NCBI GenBank assembly: GCA_016717205.1
Contig: JADKGC010000001.1
Span: 1,364,001 to 1,428,000, forward strand
Length of the DNA stretch: 64,000 bases
Source of the DNA: Candidatus Flexifilum breve
GTDB taxonomy: Bacteria; Chloroflexota; Anaerolineae; Aggregatilineales; Phototrophicaceae
Reading direction: 5' to 3'
In this document: in pieces, positions 40,843-48,952 of the stretch
Position numbering within the stretch: the first letter of the stretch is position 1
How the letters are laid out: the number at the start of each line of letters is the position of its first letter
Made by a program: the position numbers and the translations under genes
Notes under the pieces: model-generated
What the model was told of the DNA's origin: nothing
The model's database searches: none
The model's input: the letters and a program-made list of their open reading frames with translations, nothing else

Positions 40843-40979
40843 GGACGCAATAAATTGCGTCCCTACGAAAACCGTTTCGGTCTGGCAGATATGCTGGCCC
40901 CCCTCCCTGAATTCGGGGTGGGGTCGAGGGTGGGGTTGGAATTCCCCTCTCCTAGAGGAGAGGGGTTAGGGGTGAGGTT
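40843..40979. repeat. Family B copy followed by a long family A copy
   Basis: B: GGACGCAATAAATTGCGTCC (40843-40862) with CTACGA flank. A: about 40898-40979, CCCCCCTCCCTGAATTCGGG through GAGAGGGGTTAGGGGTGAGG, containing a second CCCCTCTCC/GGAGAGGGG stem. Lies between convergent genes. Confidence 0.8.
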
Positions 40980-40985
40980 TCTCGA

Positions 40986-41567
40986 CTACTGTCCCAACGC
41001 GCGCACCGCATCGTAGATGGCGAACAACGCAGGCGGTGTGAACCCGTCCTGCGAGATGATGGTGCGACTGCTGCCACCCGCATCCACGGTCAGCGAGTAG
41101 GTGTAGGTATCCGCGGAGGCACCTGCGCCGATAAACTGGCCGCTCACCCGAAAGAAATCAAACGTATCGATCAACGACGCGATATTCGCAACCGCATCGG
41201 CGCTGGTCTGCGTCTGCGCCCCATCACGCACGACGCGGCCATCGCCGAACACTTCGATCTGCAAGTTGAGCGCCGAGAGACCGCCCGTCTGTGTGAACAG
41301 TACGCGGTCAAACTGGAACGGTTGATTACTCACGGGCTCAATCGTCGCGCCTGACGCCGGAATCGGCGTGCCGGGCTGCGCCACGGCGACCGTCACCTCT
41401 AACTCGTTGAACTGACTGGTCGGCAGAGTTTCGCCCGCCGCCGATGGCTGCGTGGGCAGCCCCGCGGTCGCCGTGGGCAAGCTCACCGTCGGGGTGGGGG
41501 TGGGACTCCCGCCGCAAGCCGCTAATATCAGCACCAGAATGAGCAGAATCGTGGATGAACTACGCAT
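40986..41567 (-). CDS. Small lipoprotein
   Basis: 193 aa from the ATG at 41567. Signal peptide MRSSSTILLILVLILAACGG with a clear lipobox, followed by a PTPTPT linker and a compact beta-rich domain (FQFDRVLFTQTGGLSALNLQ, VEVFGDGRVVRDG-like strands, YTYSLTVDAGGSSRTII). The pattern of a variable printed per tick of F/DG residues resembles small exported inhibitor-like domains, but no family is assigned. The frame stays open to 41600; the later ATG gives a proper signal peptide. Confidence 0.78.
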   Translation of the reverse strand: MRSSSTILLILVLILAACGGSPTPTPTVSLPTATAGLPTQPSAAGETLPTSQFNELEVTVAVAQPGTPIPASGATIEPVSNQPFQFDRVLFTQTGGLSALNLQIEVFGDGRVVRDGAQTQTSADAVANIASLIDTFDFFRVSGQFIGAGASADTYTYSLTVDAGGSSRTIISQDGFTPPALFAIYDAVRALGQ

Positions 41568-41621
41568 AATCGCTTGCACTTCCTCAACAAGGGGAGCCAC
41601 AGCTCACCCTGACACGCCTTA

Positions 41622-42989
41622 TTAGTTGTTCGACCGCGGGTGGGCACGGCTCAGTGTCGCGCCGCCGAGACCGGCCAACGCCGCCAGCACCGGAATGAGC
41701 GGTAAATAGTAGCGCTGCCACGCGAGCGGATTCACGAGCAGCGTGATCAGAGTCAAACCGAACCACCACAACAGTCCTGCCGACCGTCCTGCACGCGCCA
41801 GCGCCACCACAACGCCGACGCCTACCAACACCAGGATCAGCACACCCAGAGTGCCGTTCGGATAGCCGCGCCAGAAGCTCGTCTCGTAACGAACCACTTC
41901 TGCTTGAATCGGCTCGATCTCCGACCACGATGCAAGTTCATAATACATCACAGGCCGCACCGTGGGTTGTAAGAGGATCGCTTCAATTCGGTCGGTAAAA
42001 CTTAACGCGCCGCCCGCAATCGACACCTGAATCTCGAGCAGCCGCGCGCGTTCTTCCAGCAGATTGACGCCCCTGGCCGCCGGGTCATTCCACAGCGCAG
42101 GCGACAGCGCCACGAACAAGGCCGCCATCAGCACCCCGCTGACCACCAGCGCGATCACCGTGCCGATGAAGCGTCTCCCCTCTCTGGTAGGGACGCGCTT
42201 CTGCGCGTCCGCCGCTTGAGAGAATCCGTTCCCCTCTCCTAGAGGAGAGGGGGTTGGGGGGTGAGGCTTGAGCAGGCGAATCAATGCCTCTAATCCAATC
42301 CACCCCAGCGCCGCGGCGATAAATACAACCCCGCTGTGCTTGCTCGCCAGCGTCAGCCCGCCCGCCAGCGTGAGCAGCGCCCATCCCCACAGCGGACGCT
42401 TTTCCCGCCGGCTCAGCCACACGGCGATCAGCACCGTCAGCAGGCCGAAGAAGAACATGGAACCTTCCTGCGTCGCCCGCCGCCCGTTGAGCAGCAGCGC
42501 GGGGTTGAGCGCGTAGATCGCCGTCGCGATGTAGGCCGCGGGACGCCCGCCGATGTGCCGCCCGATCACGAACATCACGCCCACGCTCAGCGCTGTGAAC
42601 AAGGCCGAGGGCAGCCGCGCCGCTTCGAGCGCGCTGGCGCTCAGGCGATGCCCGGTCTCGACGTTGCGCGCATACTCCAGCCCCCAGTCCCAACCGGGGC
42701 GCGGCAGGGTCATCGGGTAGCCGCCCACCTGCAGCACCGCGCCGATGGTGTAGCGGTTCACCGTGCCGTTGATTAGCCGCAAATGCCCGTCCGAATCGAT
42801 GTCGTAGGGTGGCTGTGTGAGCAGGTCGTTCCAGCGGCCATTGACGATGGCGGTGGTGTAGTCGGTGCTCATGTAGATCTGCATCGACTCGTCGCCGTGA
42901 AACGGCGTCAGCGGCACGCCCGCCAGCACATAGAACGCCAGCGCCACCGCATAGACTGCATCCAGAAGCATCCACATTCGTTGAGTCAT
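41622..42989 (-). CDS. GT39/ArnT-like membrane glycosyltransferase with repeat-derived loop
   Basis: 455 aa with about ten membrane helices. The first outside loop has PLTPFHGDESMQIYMSTDY, whose Asp-Glu matches the catalytic loop of dolichyl/undecaprenyl-phosphate sugar transferases (PMT family). RRATQEGSMFFFGLL and PLAWQRYYLPLIP are typical later segments. It likely transfers a sugar from a polyprenyl phosphate to a surface protein or lipid. Residues about 242-273 (HPPTPSPLGEGNG...TREGRR) derive from inserted family A and B repeats. The open frame extends to 43235, but that part also translates repeats; ATG 42989 begins the first helix. Confidence 0.85.
   Translation of the reverse strand: MTQRMWMLLDAVYAVALAFYVLAGVPLTPFHGDESMQIYMSTDYTTAIVNGRWNDLLTQPPYDIDSDGHLRLINGTVNRYTIGAVLQVGGYPMTLPRPGWDWGLEYARNVETGHRLSASALEAARLPSALFTALSVGVMFVIGRHIGGRPAAYIATAIYALNPALLLNGRRATQEGSMFFFGLLTVLIAVWLSRREKRPLWGWALLTLAGGLTLASKHSGVVFIAAALGWIGLEALIRLLKPHPPTPSPLGEGNGFSQAADAQKRVPTREGRRFIGTVIALVVSGVLMAALFVALSPALWNDPAARGVNLLEERARLLEIQVSIAGGALSFTDRIEAILLQPTVRPVMYYELASWSEIEPIQAEVVRYETSFWRGYPNGTLGVLILVLVGVGVVVALARAGRSAGLLWWFGLTLITLLVNPLAWQRYYLPLIPVLAALAGLGGATLSRAHPRSNN
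42170..42264. repeat. Family B and family A repeats inserted inside the glycosyltransferase gene
   Basis: GGTAGGGACGCGCTTCTGCG then CGTCC at about 42188-42211 (family B) and CCCCTCTCCTAGAGGAGAGG then GGGTTGGGGGGTGAGG to 42267 (family A). The frame remains open through both. Confidence 0.85.
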
Positions 42990-43010
42990 GGCTTTAACTT
43001 TTGGGGGCTT

Positions 43011-43169
43011 ATTCTCCTCTCCATGCGGAGAGAGAGAGGTACGGCGCGTCTGCTGGCTCCCCTCCCCGAATTCGGGGAGGGCCGGGGGTGGGGTCGGAAT
43101 AAGACCTTGTTCAATACCCTCATGCCTCGTCTTAATGAGAAGAGAGGACAAGGCATGCCTTGTCCCTAC
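43011..43169. repeat. Family A and family B repeats between serA-like and glycosyltransferase genes
   Basis: A-type stems near 43011-43105 (TCCTCTCCATGCGGAGAGA; CCCCTCCCCGAATTCGGGG) and a B copy at 43146-43169 (GGACAAGGCATGCCTTGTCC). No gene is seen in 42990-43186. Confidence 0.8.
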
Positions 43170-43186
43170 ACAAACTTTGGCTACCC

Positions 43187-44788
43187 TTACCCAATCTTCA
43201 CCTGATGCGCGTGCCGCACGAAATCCTGCGCGCACAACGCCGCATAAATATCTTCCGGCAGCGGCTCGTCGAGCGTCAACACAGTCAGCGTGTGCCCGCC
43301 GGGCGTCGCGCGCCCCGTATGCCAGCTCGCAATGTTAATGCCATTGGTCGCCATCAGCGTCCCGACCTTGCCAATCACGCCGGGTTGGTCGAAGCTGCCC
43401 ATGATCAGCAAATGGCCTTCAGGGACGAAGTTCATGCGGTAGTCGTTGATCTGCACGATGTGCGGTTCACGCCGATCCAGCAGCGTCCCGGCGACATAGA
43501 TCTGTTCGCCATCTTCCAGCGTCACCATGCTCGCCACCAGCGCCGCGTATTCGCTCGCTTTCAAACCCTTCGCCTGTGTGACCTGAACGCCGCGCTCATT
43601 CGCCAGCACCGGCGCATTGATATAGTTGACGTTGTCGCCGTGAACGGGCGTGAGCAGGCCCTTGAGCAGCGCCACCGTCAGCGGCTTGACCAGGCCCGCC
43701 GTCTCTTCGCCGCGGTACTCCACCGCCACGCGCCGCACCGGGTAGCGCGAGAGCGTATGCAGAAACGTGCCGATATATTCCGCGAGGCGCAGGTACGGGC
43801 GCACCGCGTCAAAATCCAGCCCCGGCATGAACGGCATGTTGACCACGTTGCGGTAATCGTCGCCGTTCAGCGCGTCGATCACCTGCGTGACAATCTGGAT
43901 CGACAGGTCTTGCGCCGCTTCAACCGTATTGTCGCCGATGTGCGGCGTGTGAATCACGCTGTCCAGCCCGATCAGCGGGCTGTTATACGGCGGCTCTTCC
44001 TGATACACGTCGAGCGCCGCGCCCGCCAGCCGCCCTTCTTTGAGCGCCGCCGCCAGCGCCGCCTCGTCGACCACGCTGCCATGCGACGTATTGATCAGCC
44101 GCGCGCCCGCCTTCATCTGCTTGATCAGTGCCTCATTGAACAAGCCGCGCGTTTCGTTGGTCGCGCTCACATGGATGCTGACGAAATCCGCGCGGGTGAC
44201 GAGTTCGCGTAAGCTGACCAGCGCGATCCGCTTGTCGGCGATGTCGTCTTCGGTGATATACGGGTCATAGGCCAGCACATTCATGCCAAACGACAGGCAG
44301 CGCGTCGCGACGATTTGGCCGACGCGCCCCAAGCCAACAATGCCGAGCGTCTTGCCGTGGAGCTGTGTCCCCGCCTGCCGTCTGCGATCCAGCAGCCAAT
44401 ACCCCTCTTTCAAGCTGTTGTGCGCGGAGATCAGCTTGCGGCTGAGCGCCAGCATCAGCGTGAGCGCGTGTTCGCCTGCCGCAATCGCGTTGACGCCGGG
44501 GGTATTCATGACGATGATGCCGCGTTCGGTCGCCGAATCAATCGCAATGCCGCCGAGGTTCGCGCCCACCCGCCCGATCACCTTGAGGTTCGGAGCGGTG
44601 TTCAACAGCGCGGCATCGACCAGCACATCATCCCGGGCGATCAAGGCATGGGCGGTCTTCAGGGCCTCGCGCAGCGCGGTGAGGTTGGTCGGGCTGACGG
44701 CTGTCAGCTTAAAGCCATCCATCTCGCGGAGAATGTTCAGGCTTTCTTCGGTTAAGTCGGTCGCGACGACGATCTGAAACTCAGCCAA
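43187..44788 (-). CDS. D-3-phosphoglycerate dehydrogenase-like enzyme with ASB and ACT domains
   Basis: 533 aa, the type I PGDH layout: catalytic/NAD domains (about 1-310; LGIVGLGRVGQIVATRCLSF), an allosteric substrate-binding domain, and a C-terminal ACT domain (HLLIMGSFDQPGVIGKVGTL). PGDH oxidises 3-phosphoglycerate as the first step of serine synthesis. Catalytic Glu (DVYQEEPP) and His (TPHIGDNT) are present, but the catalytic Arg is replaced: NTSHGSVVDE instead of N-x-(A/S)RG (H236). The substrate-loop sequence GRVGANLGGIAID is also unusual. The TTG at 44788 has GGAG 7 nt before it and overlaps the stop of the HAD gene upstream by 8 bp. Confidence 0.85.
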   Translation of the reverse strand: MAEFQIVVATDLTEESLNILREMDGFKLTAVSPTNLTALREALKTAHALIARDDVLVDAALLNTAPNLKVIGRVGANLGGIAIDSATERGIIVMNTPGVNAIAAGEHALTLMLALSRKLISAHNSLKEGYWLLDRRRQAGTQLHGKTLGIVGLGRVGQIVATRCLSFGMNVLAYDPYITEDDIADKRIALVSLRELVTRADFVSIHVSATNETRGLFNEALIKQMKAGARLINTSHGSVVDEAALAAALKEGRLAGAALDVYQEEPPYNSPLIGLDSVIHTPHIGDNTVEAAQDLSIQIVTQVIDALNGDDYRNVVNMPFMPGLDFDAVRPYLRLAEYIGTFLHTLSRYPVRRVAVEYRGEETAGLVKPLTVALLKGLLTPVHGDNVNYINAPVLANERGVQVTQAKGLKASEYAALVASMVTLEDGEQIYVAGTLLDRREPHIVQINDYRMNFVPEGHLLIMGSFDQPGVIGKVGTLMATNGINIASWHTGRATPGGHTLTVLTLDEPLPEDIYAALCAQDFVRHAHQVKIG

Positions 44789-45455
44789 GGCACAACTCCA
44801 GAGCGGTCTGCACTTCATGTAAGTTATCAAATACGTGCGGCGTGATCACTTCAAACGCTGAGTGCGAAGTATGCGACAGATCGGGGACGGCAATCGTCAC
44901 CATGCCCGCCGCCACCGCCGCGCGTGACCCATTCGGGCTGTCTTCCAGCGCGAGGCACGCTTCCGGCGCGATCCCGATGCGCCGCGCCGCTTCCAGATAG
45001 ATATCCGGCGCGGGCTTGCCGTGTGTCACATCATCGCCGCATACATGGGTCTGGAAATAGCGATCCCATCCCTGCGATGTGACCACCGCATCGATGATCG
45101 GCATCGGCGAGCTGGAGGCAATCGCGCACGGGATGCCGCGCGCCAGCAAATACTCCAGCAGTTCCGGCGCGCCGGGGCGCGGCACGACCTGCGTCGGCAC
45201 GAGCTTGGTCATGCGACCGATGAGTTCTGCCACCAGCTCGTCCACCGTATCGCTCAGCCCGTAGCCGCTGCGAATGCCCACCAGAAAATCACGCATGCGC
45301 ATACCGATCAACGGGCGCTGAATTTCGATATCCCACTGCTTGCCGCGTTCCTGCAGCAGCGCGCCTTCCGCCATCGCCCACACGGGCTCGGAGTCCACGA
45401 GCAACCCATCCATATCGAAGATGATCGCCTGTGGGCAAAAGTTCAACGAGTTCAC
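44781..45455 (-). CDS. HAD-IA hydrolase, beta-phosphoglucomutase/sugar-phosphatase-like
   Basis: 224 aa. Motif I is IIFDMDGLLVDSEPVW with both catalytic Asp residues, the cap helix region LIGMRMRDFLVGI follows, then motif II IASSSPMP, motif III HGKPAPDIYLEAA and motif IV LALEDSPNGSRAAVAAG. Relatives act on sugar phosphates (for example 2-deoxyglucose-6-phosphate). It sits between a SerB-like phosphatase and the PGDH-like gene, with stop/start overlap with the latter, so co-expression with serine metabolism is likely although its substrate is not known. Confidence 0.9.
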   Translation of the reverse strand: MNSLNFCPQAIIFDMDGLLVDSEPVWAMAEGALLQERGKQWDIEIQRPLIGMRMRDFLVGIRSGYGLSDTVDELVAELIGRMTKLVPTQVVPRPGAPELLEYLLARGIPCAIASSSPMPIIDAVVTSQGWDRYFQTHVCGDDVTHGKPAPDIYLEAARRIGIAPEACLALEDSPNGSRAAVAAGMVTIAVPDLSHTSHSAFEVITPHVFDNLHEVQTALELCLG

Positions 45456-45539
45456 ACGATCTCCTTTAGTGCTGTCTCCAGTAAATCGTCAAATATGGAC
45501 TTGTAGGCGCGCACCTGGAGCGTGATGAAAAAGGTCAGA

Positions 45540-45727
45540 TTCCGACCCCACCCCCGACCCCTCCCCGAATTCAGGGAGGGGAGCCAACATCACCAGCCAA
45601 ACCGAATTGGTTTTCGTAGGGACGCAATTCATTGCGTCCGCTGGCGAGTGAAACGGCTTTACGAAAGCTTTTTAAACATCCTCGTGTGTGCGCCCTCAGA
45701 CGGGCAGACACACAGGTCTGCCCCTAC
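45540..45727. repeat. Intergenic block: family A copy and two family B copies
   Basis: A: 45540-45587 (GACCCCTCCCCGAATTCAGG then GAGGGG). B: 45615-45639 (TAGGGACGCAATTCATTGCG then TCC) and 45702-45727 (GGGCAGACACACAGGTCTGC then CCCTAC). No gene in 45456-45828. Confidence 0.8.
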
Positions 45728-45767
45728 CACTTGCATCATTTACCGGATATGGCATTTAGTGGGAATA

Positions 45768-45836
45768 GTCAAAAGTTGAAAGTACGTTACTTGTACTCAC
45801 TTTTAACTTTTCCCTTTCAACTTTTAACTCATTCCT
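45768..45836. repeat. Hairpin of GTTGAAAGT/ACTTTTAACTTT-type repeat
   Basis: AAAAGTTGAAAGTACGTTAC faces GTACTCACTTTTAACTTTTC and CCTTTCAACTTTTAACTC. An AT-rich imperfect inverted repeat at the 3' end of the SerB-like gene; possibly a terminator-like element. Confidence 0.55.
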
Positions 45837-46671
45837 TCTTGTCAAACGACGCAGCATACGCCCGCCGCAAATCGTCCGGTTGAATGATCAGGCCACCCTG
45901 CGCCGCTAGTTCCAGCCCGCGCTCAAAGGTCGCCTGATGCGGCGTGCCGATTGTCTTGATATAGGCCGCCGGTCCCGCCGCCAACGGCAGAATCGGCGCG
46001 AGTGAGTTCACTTCGACGAACACATCTGACCCCGCCTTGACCTTTGCGCGTGACACCACGCCGCCGAAGCCAACGAACAGATCAACCTCGCCGCGCGTCG
46101 CCAAGTCCGACGCCCCATCACCCACCATCAGCTTGCGCCCCGCCTTGCCCGCGGCCAGCTCCCGCACGATCTGCGGCTTGCCGCTCGACACCGTGAGCGG
46201 GCTGTCGTCATAGTCGAGATACGTCTGGTTATGCACGGTGCCCGGTTCGTAATAGCGCCACCAGTCGCCGGACAATTCGTTATATTCCAGTTCAACGGCG
46301 CGGATGTTCTCCGGCGGCACACCCAACCGCTGACCGAAGCCGCGCACGGGGCCAGCCAGCCCACCGCTGATGATGAACACCTGCTTCTTGAGGAAGTGCA
46401 GCGCATCAATCACCGCTTGGGCATCCGGCACGAGCGTTTGCCAGTAGCGTTCCTCAATGGCTTTCAACTGGCCGCGGGTCGGGCGAATCGCCTCCAACCG
46501 CTTGCCATACACCTCTGACAGATCGAGTTCCCCGTCCATCGCTTTTTGCGTGAGAACGCCCACTCGCCATTCTTTACCCTTAAAACGGGCCAGTTCATCG
46601 ATGCCTTCTATGCTCGAAAGCGTACTGTCGCAGTCGAAGAAGATGAGGTCAAAGCTCGTCCAGCGATCCAT
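45829..46671 (-). CDS. SerB-like HAD phosphatase
   Basis: 280 aa. Motif I is LIFFDCDSTLSSIEGIDELA, as in phosphoserine phosphatase (DFDST...EGID). Motif II is VFIISGGLAGPVRGF, and motif IV is LMVGDGASDLAT. Phosphoserine phosphatase completes serine synthesis from phosphoserine. Its place upstream of the PGDH-like gene supports that role. The C-terminal 60 residues (GSDVFVEVNSLAPILPLAAG...) extend beyond the usual SerB core. ATG 46671 with AGGGA upstream is preferred; the open frame to 46737 has no ribosome site. Confidence 0.85.
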   Translation of the reverse strand: MDRWTSFDLIFFDCDSTLSSIEGIDELARFKGKEWRVGVLTQKAMDGELDLSEVYGKRLEAIRPTRGQLKAIEERYWQTLVPDAQAVIDALHFLKKQVFIISGGLAGPVRGFGQRLGVPPENIRAVELEYNELSGDWWRYYEPGTVHNQTYLDYDDSPLTVSSGKPQIVRELAAGKAGRKLMVGDGASDLATRGEVDLFVGFGGVVSRAKVKAGSDVFVEVNSLAPILPLAAGPAAYIKTIGTPHQATFERGLELAAQGGLIIQPDDLRRAYAASFDKKE

Positions 46672-46973
46672 AAGCGTCCCTATGCACACGAACCTATGGA
46701 TTTTAACTCCGATCCCGGTCTTTTGGAACCTGTGCAATGTGGAGAAGGGACGAGCAGGTTGACTAATGCAAATTGCTGATTGTCGCAGACCTGAGACTTA
46801 TTCATGCCTAAAATTTCATGCAATCTACTATATACTCTTTATATGGCTATTTCCGATTTATTTTCAACCGTGGACTAGCCCTGCTTGAACATTGTCGCGC
46901 GCCCCTGTCCCTTCGTGCACCATGCCCGCCGAGAGTTTCAACCGACGTTATGGTTTGAAGGAGTGCAGATCAA
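46672..46973. other. Divergent intergenic region with probable promoter for the secreted repeat protein
   Basis: AT-rich around 46790-46870, with TATACT at 46831-46836 and other TATA-like hexamers. GAAGGAG (46959-46965) precedes the downstream ATG. No gene or family A/B repeat is seen. Confidence 0.45.
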
Positions 46974-48083
46974 ATGAATAAAGTCAGATATGGAGTCTTC
47001 CTCAGCCTGCTTTCTCTCTTGTTGGTCATCGCCATCCAAATACCCGTCTCGGCTCAACAAACCGACACGCCCACCCTCGTCTGTCCAGCCGGCTATAATC
47101 TTCAGGAAACATTGGATGGTGATTTACTGCGTGCCGTCCAAGGCGGCCCGGATCTCATTTCCCACAATTTCTCATTGGCAACGACTTCGCAGGTGTCCTT
47201 GGTGGTTTGGTCGATGGTCGGCCACCCGGATACAGGCTACTGTGCCTTAGGGGCAGGTAATGATCCCGGTGAATACCCCTGCGACCAAACCGATCAATTG
47301 GATGAAGAGTTTTACATCAACGTCGACAGCGCGAACGTCGCGTTTGTGCCCGATCACGGCACTGATCAATGGCTCCTGTACAACGCTAACTTAGCCCTCG
47401 GCACGCTGTCTGCGGGTTCGCACACGATTGCCTTCCAGCACTCGAACGAAAGCGCCAACAACACCGCAGAGAGCGTCCGCTACCGCGTCGGCGTCTGTGT
47501 CCTCAGCGTCCCGCCGACCAATACGCCCACCAATACACCGACCAACACGCCTCTCCCACCGACCGACACACCCACCAATACACCAACCAACACGCCTGTC
47601 CCACCGACCGACACACCCACCAATACGCCAACCAACACGCCTGTCCCGCCGACCGATACACCCACCAATACGCCAACTAACACGCCTGTCCCACCGACCG
47701 ATACACCCACCAATACGCCAACCAACACGCCTGTCCCGCGTGGCGGTGAAGGCTGCACGCCCGGTTATTGGAAGCAGCCGCAGCATCTCGATTCCTGGAC
47801 GATTGCCAACCAGGACTTTGATGCGGCCTTCGGGCTGGCGGGCAATCCGACCGGGAACACCACGCTATTAACAGCGCTCAACGCGAACGGTGGCGGTGTC
47901 AACGCGCTCCTGCGTCACGCAGCGGCGGCGCTGCTCAATGCCTACGCCTACCCCGGCGTCGACTACTACTACACCCCGGCAGAAGTGATCGCCTTGGTGC
48001 AAAGCGCGTTTGCCTCCGGGAACTACGAGAGCGTGAAGAACCTGTTCGAAGCGCAGAATCAGGCGGGCTGCCCGCTGAACTAG
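46974..48083 (+). CDS. Secreted protein with Pro-Thr repeat linker and C-terminal CTPGYWK domain
   Basis: 369 aa. The signal peptide (YGVFLSLLSLLLVIAIQIPV) ends at SAQ. The first domain (about 30-175) is beta-rich with two Cys pairs (LVCPAGYNLQ, YCALGAGNDPGEYPC). A linker of nearly identical 15-residue units (PPTDTPTNTPTNTPV) follows. The last 110 residues start GCTPGYWKQPQHLDSW and include ALNANGGGVNALLRHAAAAL and AGCPLN; this CTPGYWK-type domain occurs in extracellular proteins of several phyla without known function. It is monocistronic with a strong terminator. Probably a surface or matrix protein. Confidence 0.85.
   Translation: MNKVRYGVFLSLLSLLLVIAIQIPVSAQQTDTPTLVCPAGYNLQETLDGDLLRAVQGGPDLISHNFSLATTSQVSLVVWSMVGHPDTGYCALGAGNDPGEYPCDQTDQLDEEFYINVDSANVAFVPDHGTDQWLLYNANLALGTLSAGSHTIAFQHSNESANNTAESVRYRVGVCVLSVPPTNTPTNTPTNTPLPPTDTPTNTPTNTPVPPTDTPTNTPTNTPVPPTDTPTNTPTNTPVPPTDTPTNTPTNTPVPRGGEGCTPGYWKQPQHLDSWTIANQDFDAAFGLAGNPTGNTTLLTALNANGGGVNALLRHAAAALLNAYAYPGVDYYYTPAEVIALVQSAFASGNYESVKNLFEAQNQAGCPLN
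47514..47738 (+). repeat. 45-bp tandem repeat, five units
   Basis: Units begin near 47514, 47559, 47604, 47649 and 47694, each encoding PPTDTPTNTPTNTPV-type residues and differing by a few synonymous changes. Copy number probably varies between strains. Confidence 0.9.
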
Positions 48084-48169
48084 TGCCAGCGCTTGAATGT
48101 GTTGGGCACACCGAAGGGTATGCCCGACCTGAATATCAGCGTGCGGAGTACACCAACCCCGCACATCCC

Positions 48170-48198
48170 GCCCGCCGATAAGATAGGCGGGCTTTTTT
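48170..48198 (+). terminator. Rho-independent terminator after the secreted repeat protein
   Basis: GCCCGCC (48170-48176), loop GATAAGATA, GGCGGGC (48186-48192), TTTTTT. Confidence 0.9.
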
Positions 48199-48220
48199 AT
48201 CGCTTACTCATGGAGGTGAG

Positions 48221-48250
48221 TTGACAGGCGGGAAAAGCCTTGTCTATAAT
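48221..48250 (+). promoter_or_regulatory. Consensus sigma70 promoter for the beta-oxidation locus
   Basis: Perfect TTGACA (48221-48226) and perfect TATAAT (48245-48250) with an 18-bp spacer, 52 bp before the TetR start. Confidence 0.85.
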
Positions 48251-48268
48251 CAAATGGAGATTTGATTA
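48247..48268 (+). promoter_or_regulatory. Probable TetR-family operator
   Basis: TAATCAAA (48247-48254), 6-bp spacer TGGAGA, TTTGATTA (48261-48268): a perfect 8-bp inverted repeat overlapping the -10 box and the expected transcription start. Binding here by the adjacent TetR protein would block polymerase. Confidence 0.75.
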
Positions 48269-48301
48269 ATTTGCGAACAAACTTATGTAAGGGTGGCGCT
48301 C

Positions 48302-48952
48302 GTGGCTCGGAAACCTGCGGACCAGTCGGTCAATCGAGAAGCGATTATCTTCGCAGCGGCAGAAGTGCTGCAGAAGAACGGTTACGAAGCTGCGACGATG
48401 AAAGATATCGCCGCCGCGGTCAACCTCACGGCGGCCAGTCTCTATCACCACTTCAAGAACAAAGACGCGCTCCTGCTGGCTGTGCTTGAAGTCGGCCTGG
48501 ATCACGTCCTCCGCCAGATCGAACCCGTCGCGCATTCTGATCTGCCGACCACCGACAAACTCCGCCACATGATCCACGAACACATCGTCGGCCTGACGCA
48601 GAATACCGCCGTCGGCGCGGCCATGGTCTTTGAAATCCGCGCGCTCATGAACGTCAAAGCCCCCTACCGCAACGCCCGCGACGACGACAAAGAAGCCTTT
48701 GAACAGTTCATCGAACGGCGCGACGAGTTCTTCAAGCGCCGCGACGACTTCGAGAACCTGTTTCGCGTCGTCGTGCGCGAAGGCGTCGAGAATGGCTCGT
48801 TCCGCCCCGTCGATGTGGCGATCTTCGTCAAGACGCTGCTCGGCGCGCAGAACTGGGTGGGCGTGTGGTACCGCCCGAATGGTCGTCTGAACGGCGAGCA
48901 GATCGCCGATCTGATTGTCGATACGATGCTCAACGGCGTCATCGTCGCGTGA
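48302..48952 (+). CDS. TetR/AcrR-family regulator of the beta-oxidation locus
   Basis: 216 aa from GTG 48302 (AAGGG about 9 nt upstream; GTG 48293 is too close). The N-terminal helix-turn-helix reads REAIIFAAAEVLQKNGYEAA, then MKDIAAAVNLTAASLYHHF. The C-terminal ligand-binding domain is helical. Its place at the head of acyl-CoA dehydrogenase, FadN-like and thiolase genes suggests a fatty acyl-CoA-responsive repressor (FadR/PfmR-like role). It likely controls its own promoter through the inverted repeat at 48247-48268. Confidence 0.9.
   Translation: MARKPADQSVNREAIIFAAAEVLQKNGYEAATMKDIAAAVNLTAASLYHHFKNKDALLLAVLEVGLDHVLRQIEPVAHSDLPTTDKLRHMIHEHIVGLTQNTAVGAAMVFEIRALMNVKAPYRNARDDDKEAFEQFIERRDEFFKRRDDFENLFRVVVREGVENGSFRPVDVAIFVKTLLGAQNWVGVWYRPNGRLNGEQIADLIVDTMLNGVIVA

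Noticed and set aside
42990..43235. Upstream extension of the glycosyltransferase to 43235
   Set aside because: The extra residues read through family A and B repeats; the first membrane helix and a usable ATG begin at 42989.
47514..47738. Possible CRISPR-like repeat array
   Set aside because: The 45-bp units are contiguous without spacers and encode an in-frame Pro-Thr linker; no cas genes are nearby.
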